From positions 678,440-742,439 of the forward strand of contig BFEA01000526.1 in the NCBI GenBank assembly GCA_003427395.1: a DNA stretch of 64,000 nucleotides, written 5' to 3'. Positions within the stretch are counted from its first letter, which is position 1; every line of letters begins with the position of its first letter. A program made the translations under genes and the position numbers. Shown piece by piece: positions 33,225 through 43,936 of this stretch. The notes below the pieces were generated by a model that had not been told where the DNA came from, made no database searches, and was given only the letters and a program-made list of their open reading frames with translations. Source of the stretch: Chara braunii (taxonomy: Eukaryota > Streptophyta > Charophyceae > Charales > Characeae).

Positions 33225-34740
33225 AGCTCGATTCCTAACGGAATCGAGCTGGAGGAGAGTCGAAGTCGGGGTTTTGGAGGGCTGCGGCCGCGGCTATGAG
33301 GTTAGTTTTAGATGATAATTAGTAAGATAGAAGAGACGAAGAGAAAGGACTGCGTCGGGGCTATGGCGGGAGTAGTAAGAGAGGGAGTGAAGAGTTAGCT
33401 AGCGCGGGCATCCCTTAGTCGATTTCGGCAAGGTGACATGCTAGGCGGGGGTTTTAGACCCAGGCGACCGCGATGGTAGAGTTAGATTTAGCGGTGCGTT
33501 AGTAGAAAGGCGGGTTAGTAGAAAAGTCAGTGCGTGGAGATATGGCGGAGAAGAAAAAGAAAGGAGTGAAAGATTGAGATTCGAATCGATTCTGGATAGA
33601 ATCGACTGGAAGAAGATGGTAGCGTAACGTTTTTGGGTCGGGCGAGTCAGATAGGGTAGCCGGTTTTGTCAATGAAGGGGTGTGCGGGGAGATAGAGGGA
33701 AAATGAGTTGCGTAGTGGCTGTGGTGGAGTGTCGAAGGAGGAAGAGAGAACCAATGCAATTTGCCCATTTCCGAGCCAAGTCAGATGAGCAAAGATTCGA
33801 AGGTGGGGGTTTTATAGGCAGGGCGACCTCAGATCTGTGGTCAACCGAGGATTTGTGGAATTGGAGTTAGTAGAGATAAAGAGGTTGAGTGAACCTGGAC
33901 GGAGGGCTGTGCCAGGTGCATGTAAGACGGAGCTGAAGTGGAAAACGAAGGGAGAGCGGGAGTGAAATGCACGTCTCTCGCTCGATTCATAACGGAATCG
34001 GGCAAAGATAAAAACTTAGACAGGGGTTTCGGACCGATCTAAAGTGATTGGCCGTGCCAGATTCTTGATCTGTGAAGCGGTCTAGTCAGTACTGTCCGCA
34101 TGGGTTGCGTGGTGTGAAGATTGCAGCTAGTGAGCAGGGCGCAACCGGAGATTGACGGTTCGCTCGATCCTTGATAGGATCGAGTGAGTAGTAAGCGAAC
34201 CTTGAGGCTTCATCCAGTGGTGACCGTGGATCTACAACCGGAATGGCGAGAGAGTTAGTACACGTGGGGTAGGAAAAGAAAAGAAACACACGGAGAGATA
34301 GTGCGGGGCTGACTGCGGGACTGGGATACTCACCTCCCTACCGGCGTACATCTTGGTGCCTGGCTCAGATCAGTGAACTGATAAGAGGTGGTACACCTCT
34401 GTCCCCATGTACCCACAACTGAAGTACAGTGGGTACCGCTACTGCCTGCGGAGGATTCACCCCGCCAGCAAAGGAAGAGTGTGCAGGGTGGTCAATTGGG
34501 AGATGAGGAGGGGGAGAGGCTAAGAGTGCATATCTCACCCGTTTCTTTGTGAAAATGGGTGACTGAAGAAGCGATTCCGGGGTTCTAAGTCACGGCGAGC
34601 TCAGACGTGGTGTTAGTTTCGGGAGAAGGTTAGTGAATAGGGAGTTAACTGAAAAAGGATTCGCGTGGAGGTGTCGAGACACGTTGGAGATGGCGGGAGT
34701 GAAAGTCAAGACTTCGCTCGATTCTCGATGGAATCGAACG
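33225..34740. repeat. Spaced hairpin array, CTCGATTC-type arms
   Basis: Hairpins at 33225-33250 (AGCTCGATTCC/GGAATCGAGCT), 33586-33605 (TCGATTCT/AGAATCGA), 33981-34002 (CTCGATTC/GAATCGGG), 34161-34186 (CTCGATCCT/AGGATCGAG), 34535-34562 (TCACCC.../...GGGTGA) and 34715-34740 (CGATTC/GAATCG). Starts are spaced 361, 395, 180, 374 and 180 bp. Flanks are alike (ggagtgaaag-like text before, ggggtttt or gggagttt-like text after). The loop and arm bases change together. Confidence 0.75.
34369..34436. repeat. Three consecutive perfect hairpins
   Basis: ATCAGT/ACTGAT (34369-34382), AGAGGTG/CACCTCT (34384-34400) and GTACCCAC/GTGGGTAC (34409-34436) follow with hardly any spacer. Such packing suggests a structured RNA or a rearranged palindrome. 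Confidence 0.6.
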
Positions 34741-34959
34741 AACTAGAGTGTTAGCCGGGAGTTTGGGGAGTTGCGAGTTCGATGGAGGACTCAGATCTCA
34801 CGATAAAGATGAAGTTTAAGTGTTAAATGGGGCCTGAGCTGTGTGTGGGAGAAAGAGGCTCCGGAGTGAAAATATATCCCTCCACGTTCTAGCGGAAGAT
34901 TCATTCGAATTTGCTCATTTACTTCCGCGGGAGGGACGACACCCGACGATTGTGGTTCG

Positions 34960-34963
<4 letters not shown>

Positions 34964-35049
<86 letters not shown>
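34964..35049. repeat. (AG)n microsatellite
   Basis: About 86 bp of uninterrupted AG dinucleotides. Confidence 0.98.
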
Positions 35050-35053
<4 letters not shown>

Positions 35054-35920
35054 CAGACTAGGGAGGGGGCGAAGGCTACTATAGACAGGAAGGGCGCTAG
35101 AGAGTTAATGGTGGGCAGTTGAGTGTCAGTTTGACCAGGCTGGTGAGCGCTGCACCATACGGTTGCACACTTCGGGCTTACAACTGTGGTTGGTCGTGCG
35201 CGGCCGGTGTTATCTTTGACTGTGGGCTGCTGATTGGCTGAACTCAGGCCACCGCTGCGCACTGCGTGCAGACTACTATAGCTGTCTGCCGTTGAGTGCC
35301 GCAATGGGGCTTGAGAAGGAGGGGGCTATTACTGCGAATTGAAGGTTCGACATGGAGGGTTGAGTTCGGCAGTATGACTCGGGTTTGACCAAACTGTTAT
35401 TGTTTGGCCATCATTGCGGGGCCCTCACGCGCACCCAGATATCAAGGCCCTCTCCTGCGAGACTGAGAGTACCTTTCTTGGATCTGAGAGACTCACATCC
35501 TTCTTTTTCTGCCCTTCTTACTCTCAGTCTAGTCCTTGGTTACGAGAGGAAGGCGGCAGGCGGGATTGCAACCCGTAAGTCCGCATCAAGACTCTGTGGG
35601 GAGTCCACCCACCGATTGCGGGAGCTCTGCCGGAACTCAGGAGAAGTTCCGGAGGCAGGGAATCGTCAGGTAAATCACCTTTATCTGTATAATTCACTAC
35701 TATCCATGTTTGTTTATCCCCCTGCAGTATGACTGTTTTATGCATGAGGTTGTCCCTATGGTTTTTGTTTTCCCTTCAGGACCCAATCAGAGTAAATGGA
35801 AAGAATGTGTGAGAGTGAAGCTTAAGTTTCATCTTTGTTTTGACTGAAAGCAGACTAAGGATGAATTGGGGGAAGGTGGGAGGAAGGTAGTCTTGCGCGT
35901 TTGGAAGGGTCAACCAAAGC
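35050..35920. other. Non-coding stretch, nothing recognised
   Basis: No supported gene, RNA or repeat. Confidence 0.4.
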
Positions 35921-36550
35921 CTGAGCATTGTTTCCATGGTAAATGGCTCACGGCTGTGTTTATGTGACTGTTTTTCTGAAGGACCAGGCATTGTTTCCAT
36001 GGTGAATGACCTGGTTGCTCTAGTTAACTCTGGGGGTTTGCCTGATTGAAGGAGTTTAAGTTCTTGTTTATTCTAAGGGAGGATTTCTGGTCTAAGGTTA
36101 AGCATCGTTTTCATGGTGAATGGTTTAGCCTGAAAACCACGCACATAAGTTAAACTGAGTATAAAAGGGAAAATACTTTATATATATATTTGCATGTGAA
36201 CTGGCAGCTGGACATTGTTTCCATGGTGAATGGTCCAGCGCTAAGCCATATCATTAAGAAGAGAAAGGGAAAAATACAAAGTATAAATGAAAATAGTTTT
36301 GGGCAAGCTGAACATTGTTTCCATGGCGAATGGTTCAGTCCCCTGCCCATATTTGCTTCCCTTTTTGAAAACAAAGTCAGAGAAATACTAAATTTTGGAT
36401 ATTAAACGGCTCAGGGTGGCTATGCATTGTTTCCATGGCGAATGACCTAATCATATGCTCAAAAGAAGAGAAAAGTAGTTGTGCAATATGTTCGTGTATA
36501 TCTTAAAGGCAAGCTGGACATTGTTTCCATGGCGAATGACCCAACCCTAT
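35921..36550. repeat. Array of seven hairpin modules, core CATTGTTTCCATGGYGAATG
   Basis: Copies start near 35921, 35985, 36098, 36207, 36307, 36417 and 36513 (spacing about 63-114 bp). The core is nearly unchanged; CATT pairs with AATG around a loop holding the palindrome CCATGG. A single unpaired G or A follows AATG in every copy. Outside it the arms differ but pair in five copies: TGAG/CTCA, CCAGG/CCTGG, GGTTAAG/TTTAGCC with two wobbles, GCTGGA/TCCAGC and CTGAA/TTCAG. Copies six and seven each have two mismatches in the arms. Spacers between copies are unrelated. Confidence 0.85.
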
Positions 36551-36864
36551 GTCTTATGTAAGAGGAAAATAAGGGTTCAAGGACTTAGAAGGTTCATAAA
36601 TTATCTTATGGAAAGAACTTGGGATGGTGAGAGTACTTACCTTTATGGTTTGGTTTGCATGTGACTGAGTGAGATGACTAGTTTGTTAGGGCTTCAGTTT
36701 GATAGGTAGTTGCTTTAGTCGCTCGCCACGTGCTAGAGCTATAGGAGTTAGTTTCAATTCCTGCATTTTATGTAATAACTTTCTTTTACTTAGATCAATT
36801 CTTGCATTTTCTGGGATCTTTTTGTTATACTTGGCTTTGTATAAATCTTGGCAAGCTGCTTTCT

Positions 36865-37385
36865 CTACGGGAAGTACTGTCGAAATTTCTACAAAACCAA
36901 GGAGTTAGTCAAATTTTGGTTTGTCATAGTTTAATTTGTCTTCCTTTATATCTGACTTAGTAAAAATCTGGAAAGTCTCCTTTTCTAAAAGAAGTGCTGC
37001 TCAAATTTTTGCTAATTCATGGAGTTAGACAAAATTGGACTTTGAGAAGTCAAAGTTATTCACAAATTCTGGACTTAGCCTTGTATAAATTTTGGAATAA
37101 CACTTTTCTAGAGGGAGTGCTGCCGAAATTTCTGCAAAACTAAGGAGTTTGTCTAAGTTGAACTCAAGTTGTCTTTTGAGTTCATATCTGACTTAGTATA
37201 AATCTGGGAAGTCTATCTTTCTAAAGAGAGTGCTGCCCAAATTTTTGTTATTTCAAGATGTTAGACATAAATTTGACTTTCCAGAGTTAGAGATTATTTC
37301 TGCTTTCATATATGGACTTATACAAATTCTGGAAATGCATTTTTCCTACGGGAAGCGCTGCCGAAATTTTCTTAGTTTAGAGGAG
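36865..37385 (+). repeat. Tandem array, about 120-bp monomers, core AGTGCTGCC
   Basis: The core AGTRCTG followed by (C/T)(C/G)AAATTT occurs at 36873, 36993, 37116, 37229 and 37353 (spacing 113-124). Two monomer types alternate: GAAATTTCTRCAAAAC in copies 1 and 3, CAAATTTTTG in copies 2 and 4. The higher-order period is therefore about 240 bp. Confidence 0.8.
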
Positions 37386-38235
37386 ATAAATTATAACTTG
37401 ACAGGTGGTGATTCAGGCGATCCACCCATAATAGGGAAGATTCTGCAGTTTGGTCTATCTTTGGCTTAAGCACTGACTTACGAGTAGACTTAGGTTCAGC
37501 TTATAAGGAGATTTTGAGTGAGGACGTATTATGGAGTTGTATTCTCCATACACTTATGATCTTTACTTGGGGATTGGTCTGCCGTGTGTTACAGGTCTTT
37601 TCGATCATTTGATCCAAGTTCATGGCTAGATCCAGCTTGATCCCTTGAGGATCACTTTCTGTTATCATTGATAACAGGTCGGTTGCCGATTCGTCGGTTT
37701 ACGATTCAACTCCAATTCACTCATGTCACTCAACCTAAAGGCTTTAGCCTTGTGATTGAACTATTTTGTTGTGTTTTCACCCGGAATTTATTGAATGGTC
37801 ATCCAACAAAAGTACTGAGTATTTATTTAAGAGTTGCACGAGTGAGGCTTGTATGGCTAAAGCGAGGGGTATGAGTGCAAGGAATGGTTGAAGTTGACCC
37901 CGTGTAATGCGTGGGCCTTTGATTGAATCTTTGATGTGATTGCAGGTGCGTTTGTGGTTCGGACTCAGGGTGTGATTGCCTGCGATTACATACATATATG
38001 GTTGAGAGGAGCCCCACTGTGACTGTGAGAAGTGATCGTCCTATATAATCAACCCTCATATATCTATAAGTACCCTGAGTATTTGAGAGACCTGCTGCAT
38101 TTGTACATAAGGGTTATCCAGACTTCGTCCTTGAGAGAAAAGGGGGATTCTCTTTTATCCTTTGCTTCTTAGAGATTTTATGGTTGGACGTTGTAGTCCG
38201 TGGCAGCCGTCAAAGTCAAACCCCTTGACTTTTGT
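37386..38235. other. Non-coding stretch, nothing recognised
   Basis: No supported gene, RNA or repeat. Confidence 0.4.
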
Positions 38236-38446
38236 CCAGGCCTGGAGTGGGGCTCATCTCCAGGGCAGTAAGAAACAACTGCCACCACAGGTATGGACCT
38301 GTGTACCACCCACTCTGCACAGAGTGCAGAAGAGGGTGTGTGGTCTTCAACCGTGCTTGGCGGTTGTCCAGCGTCGAGAGATTAACCCTCAATGTGCGTG
38401 CCAGCCGACACTTGAGTGTCGAATGCGACCCTCGAGATTAACGAGG
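38236..38446. repeat. Six successive hairpins in 210 bp
   Basis: CCTGGAG/CTCCAGG (38241-38264), CACAGGT/ACCTGTG (38286-38303), TCTGCAC/GTGCAGA (38314-38330), CAACCG/CGGTTG (38348-38366), CGACACT/AGTGTCG (38406-38421) and CCTCG/CGAGG (38430-38446). All arms are perfect. Loops are 2-10 nt. No coding. Confidence 0.7.
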
Positions 38447-38658
38447 ACCGCATGAGTATGGGTACTACATGGTACGCCATCATCGCGACTGCTTGCGTAC
38501 GTTTGCATTGCTAGTCGATATGAGTTAGCCCTGCGTCCGCGCGGTTTTATACTGAGTCTCGCGCTCGACGCCTATCCGATTTCTGCGTCGGGAAGTTATG
38601 GGTTGGCTACCAAGGGGCTAGGAGCGTTGTCGCGTTGTTTGTATTGCGTCGTTTCGCA

Positions 38659-38681
38659 TGTGTGTGTGTGTGTGTGTGTGT
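38659..38681. repeat. (TG)n microsatellite
   Basis: 23 bp of TG dinucleotides. Confidence 0.95.
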
Positions 38682-38714
38682 TTTATTTTTATGTTCGTAA
38701 AGTGGCGTGCGCGT

Positions 38715-39160
38715 GGTGAGTGGGATGCGTCCTAGTCGACCGACGTCGAATCGCGCTTGGGACTTCAGCCCCCCAAGCTGTTGGTTCGCGTGCGGGTCCG
38801 ATAGCGGCGTATTACCGCGCGTACCCCCTATGCTACAATGAACGAGAAACGCCCTCGCCTGGTCCACCTCTGCGATTGCAACTGATTAGCTTTCGTACTG
38901 TGGACTGGTAGCTCGGCGGGGATATGCCCACCGAAGGGAGGTGACAGCTCCCGTAAGGTATAGGTAAGTCGTGCCTCGCGTAGGCCCTATCCTGTCGTAG
39001 GGGTTCGTGAGAGGTATGGCTGGCGCACTCGGCCGGAGCGGCTTACGGAAGCTCCACATGTATTATCTGCGACAAAGGATAAAAACCAACTCCTGCGTGA
39101 CGAGGTCGGGAGGGTCCCGCGCTGCCCTGGTGCGGTACCGGACCAATGCGCCCGACAATG
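38715..39160 (-). repeat. Dispersed repeat R1, copy 3
   Basis: The complement carries the same block order as copies 1 and 2 (gggcgcattggtcc, gggaccctccc, gtcacgcagga, gagtgcgccagc, acgacaggatagg, gctgtcacctcc, gcaatcgcagaggt). The first hairpin is again present (GGTCC 39113-39117, GGACC 39140-39144), with other bases than in copies 1 and 2. Confidence 0.72.
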
Positions 39161-42100
39161 GATCCCCATATTTTGGATAGTTCCGTCTGCAAACTCAGTG
39201 AGGACCACGAAGATTGACAATCTTCTTGTCTGAACCTGACTGCACTAACACACTGGTATTAGACACCGTGCTTGGAAGCTATCGTGTTGAGACTGGTCAG
39301 GACAGTCTGTTCAACTGGAAATTAAGTCATTGTACTTATGAGTTGAGGAAATTACTGGAACTGCACCAACTGATGAAAGTCTGAAAACGATTAAGGAAAC
39401 GTCGGTAGAGAATCCATTAACTGTACGTCTGTTATGAGAACACTTATTGACTGATTTTGATCTGAAAATGAATTGATAGAGATTACGTGGTGATTAATTA
39501 TGATTGCAAGTCCTCGTTGAGAAGGTATGAGATGACTCACCCTTGAATTGCCGAGAAAAATTCGAACCGAGTTCATGAGATGATACTTGGATGACCTTTG
39601 AAGCTCCGCCAATGGTTATATGTTTGACCTGAAACTAATAGTGATATTGAACTGATACACTTCTGCAACGAGTGATGTTGCCGAATGTAAAGATGTTTGC
39701 TATAGTATGAAATTGACTGTTCAAAAGATTTTTGATGAGGGTTCAGAAGAATATCATGTTAGTTTAGGTTTACTGGTCGCTAATTACTTCTCTTACTTTT
39801 TGAACGGTGTCAAGGGATGAGACTGTGTCGTGCAACTTTCCATCCGATCCATAGATGTGAAACACAGACTCTATAAACTCGTGTCGGTGCTTTACTTCCC
39901 CAACTGCAACGTCCCTTATTATTTTTTTATACTCTCTCATTTTTTCTAACACTTTGATTTCGCATCTGTCTGTTTTATCTTGGTAGAGAGTGCAGGGTCT
40001 GACGAGAATATTTTTGCTATAGATGCCCCTCCTTCTCCTGTTTGCAGTCAGTTTTGACTTGATTAACTTGTAAAGATAAAAAGTTTTGATTGTCCTTGAG
40101 TTTTAAAATACAACCAAGACTGTAGCTGATAGCACTCTATTAAATGTTTATTGTAATTAAGTTTTGTTGCCGCACAACAACCTGTTGTAGGAATCGTTGT
40201 CAGTAATCCTCTCCAGAGAACTCATTGCAAACAATCTATTTACTTAAGGCTCATAACTGACAATCTCGTGGATAACCCCGATGTATCACTCATTATGATT
40301 TTGCAGTCTCATACATGAGCAACTCACCACTAGTAATACTCGTCCGATACATGAAGAGATCTAATTGGTCAATAAAACAGGGGCCTGAGGGGCTAATCTC
40401 ATTTATATACTATACTAAAGGCTTGTATTGCTCAATACCAACCAGGCTTCTTAGTTTTTCTTCATATGATTAAAGTGAAGAAAATAAATCAAATTTAAAT
40501 GAACGGACAACAACTAGCAAACAACATCCCTTGTAGTAGCTTGGTTTAATATGTCTCACGTTGTAAATTGTGTAAAGTGGAATAAGAGTTACCTGTATCT
40601 GTATAAAGCACAGTAGGTTACGCAGTATACTCTCTGTTTATACACAACACTTGGAGCTACCGAACACAATTGTTGTTTATATATGTCACATGGGAGTTGT
40701 CGAACGCAACCCCTGTTAGTATATAGCGAATGAGGGGATTTGCGTGAACCCAACCTATTACTTATTGACTATAAAAAAAAAACTTATCTCTCACGCTCTG
40801 TGTTTATGCAAGGTACTAAACCTCTAACATTAATCCAATGAACGTTGAGACTAATGAGATCAGGATAAACTGAAAGAACAATTAAAGTTTCATTACTTAA
40901 TGAATCAATCAGACAATGCGAAAAAAATCAATCGGTAAATGTAAAATTCGTACTCAGATTATGATCAGCCATGACAGAATCACTTTAACTTTTTTCGCGA
41001 CTTCAATCATTAGAAGTACAATAATAACAGACCAACCAGGATCATAAAAAACAACTCATTCATCCATAGTACGAGCGAACATTTATTTTCACTCGGTCAC
41101 TTAGACACGAAGCTCGTGACCAAGTCTCATTAGTTTCCGTCAAACAAGAACTTAGTGAGGAGATAAACCACTATATTTACAACAACATTTTTCTTACCCA
41201 TCCATCAAATGATATTTGGAGAGGGTTTAACCCTCACCTCAATCTCCCTTCTTAACTCATCTATCACCCGTTAATTGATGCCTAATTAGTTCTTCCATAA
41301 TTTTGTCTCTCACTTAGTCCTATGTTAGAAAAAAATGGCAGGTTGAAACTTATTAGGTATACAAAGGTAAGACCAAGTACTCTATCAAGCTTATCGGCCT
41401 TTCTCCTCTAAGGATAAAGTGGGTAAGAACAAAATTTCCACAACAAAGGGAGGGAGCATGATTTGAAGGAAAACAGGGGATATTGAGAGACCACAAACAA
41501 GCAAGAGTATGAGTCTATAGTTCATTTGTAATAGTCTTATCTACCAATCTTTCTACTGTCTGATCATCATTGCTGCCCTCATGAACTCACCATCCTCTTA
41601 TGGTTGTTCATGGTCACGTTAATCTCAATCTCTTTACAGTGGAGAGCAACAAGTTATTAACGAACAATACTGATCACACAGAGGCTCGTAGGACTTATGA
41701 GTAAAATCCCTATTTTCATATCTCAAATAGCAGATCAGTATCTACCACTTTTTCATGGTCAGTAGTCTACCATCAATAAACGGCTTGCACAATGGCGTAA
41801 ATCCACTGTGAAACGTAGCAGATGATATCAACTACGAAATCATGCATAACGTTTTTTCGATGGCTTGTGAATGGAAGGCACTTCCCCTCTCATAGGCGGC
41901 ACTGCACTCCCATTATTACTCATATCTCACGTTTCATCACTTTCACTTTCTGCTCGTAACCTTCTCACAAGCAACTCCCTCAACGTGACACGACATTTTT
42001 GTGGCAGCAATGTCATGGCGGAGATAAAGATTAGTGTATCACTCGGGACCGAGATGTCGGCAACAACAAGCTCGCTTTTTCACGTCCATCTAACAGTGAG

Positions 42101-42995
42101 TCCGAGTTTTGGTGTTCACACCTATAACTAGTGTCGTGTTTCTCACATTCGCACCTGACTTTTTCAATCCAGCGATGGAGAGTGACACAAATATTTCATG
42201 GTGGTTGGTGACATCAATAGAGAGTTCACGTGTAAAGATCTCACGGAAGTGTCATCCTCGTTTGACCTCAAACGTCTGCGACTACCTGCAGATTATACTT
42301 CGCCTCACGCATCAGCACTTAACTCGTCCAGACAACTTATAAATGAGATACATCAGATGATGCAGGTCGAGTTGAGAAACACTGAGACATCGCGATTTAC
42401 ATTAATTGTTTGCCCAAGCGTAGAGATCCCAAGAGAAGTCTCTTTCAAGTCCGATTCGAATGCTACCTTGTTTTTGCTCACATGCCTCATTGCACATCCG
42501 TCTCTCACCCTTATTATGTTTTTCCTTGCCCGCTGTCACTAACTGCTTCTCGGTTTCAATCCTCTCATACACGAGTTAGCCTTTAAGATTGTCCTCTCCC
42601 CTGAGTCTCACATGCCAATGATGACGCCAACTGCTGGGCATACATACATCTCATGATGCACACTGAGCCTTGTAATAACGGAAGACTTACCCTCTTCATA
42701 GGCTCATGACAAGGACCATGTCAGGGTGATGGTGACAACCGCATTCCTATCATGTGCATGCTCCACTCAAGCTTTCACCTCCCCCCCCATCGTGACAGGG
42801 ATGGAGATCATGACAGGATGGGTATTGTGATAAGATATGATGTCAACAGGGCGCCAACCCACTTCTTATAAGAGATACACAACAATGGTGAAAGTCAGTC
42901 CAGTCAGCAGACTTGCAGAAGCAGAGGGAGGATATAGGAAAATGAATTGTCTCTTCCGAAAGCAATAACTTCAGAAACCTTTTCTCGCTCGTATT

Positions 42996-42996
<1 letters not shown>
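39161..42996. other. AT-rich non-coding stretch, nothing recognised
   Basis: Degenerate short repeats of about 60 bp near 40610-40740 (phrases like acaacacttggagctaccga and cacatgggagttgtcga). No supported gene; open frames at 41871-42542 lack domains. Confidence 0.4.

Positions 42997-43081
<85 letters not shown>
42997..43081. repeat. (CT)n microsatellite
   Basis: About 85 bp of uninterrupted CT dinucleotides, just outside the left edge of the long direct repeat at 43128. Confidence 0.98.
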
Positions 43082-43082
<1 letters not shown>

Positions 43083-43127
43083 ACTTTGCCATTAGCCACT
43101 TCTTTGACGTCTTTCTTGGAAGATATT

Positions 43128-43902
43128 TGAACTTTTGCCCATCAAGCACCTCATATTTCGCTCAGGGTACACTCAACTCGCAGAGCTTGGCTATAGTGAA
43201 TTTTGTTTTTTTAAGTACATTGTTGTTATCATCGCTCCTCTCCTGTCACACTCCTTCTGGGACATGACGGGTTGGTAGGACAACGCTTACTCTCCCCTCT
43301 CTCGTAATCCCACCTACTCTCTCACACTGGGCTCATTTAACTCTATCAGTCTTCCACTTCAGCAAGCGCACCTCTAGGTTCTCCACTATGTGCACCACGA
43401 CTTACCGATCAGATTGAGCGGGTCCAGTGAGGATTAAGGGTATAAGTAACCCTCGCTCATGTGTGTGAGACCGCCCTCTCCACCATTTGTTGATCCGCTG
43501 TTAAGCGCCCGAGTACGATGTGTAAGACCCCGCACATGTCGGGCGCGCCAGTCAAGTTCAACCCCACTTTTCCTGGCCGAGTGGAGCAGGGAGGAATACA
43601 CTAGGCTCACAATCCTCTCCCTCGGGTTCGACCCCTGGAACAAACGCTCCTCCTCTGTGCGGTTCATGTGCAATGCTTCCCATACAGGCTGCTCCGAACG
43701 TTGACCAGTGCGTGGCGGACGCCTAGCACGCGTTCCTGATGTACACCATTGTACATTGCTTACCCTGCTTTTGTTTTCCGAGTCTCCAAGGCAGCGGAAG
43801 CCTGACTCTTTTTTTCTTCCAACCAGTACCTTGAACCCTCGACTCTCTTTTGTCGCACTGGACCCCTCAAAAGACCAGCTGAAGTACTGACGTCGCGGTT
43901 CT

Positions 43903-43936
<34 letters not shown>

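Noticed and set aside
35921-36550. CRISPR-like look of the regularly spaced repeats (also at 24.4-25.5 kb)
   Set aside because: Repeats vary in their arms, spacers range from about 40 to 90 bp, there are no cas genes, and the context is a plant-like nuclear genome.
39371-39389. Hammerhead-ribozyme-like CTGATGA followed by GAAA
   Set aside because: Only six bases separate the two boxes, no proper stem II, and no flanking stems I and III with a cleavage site could be found.
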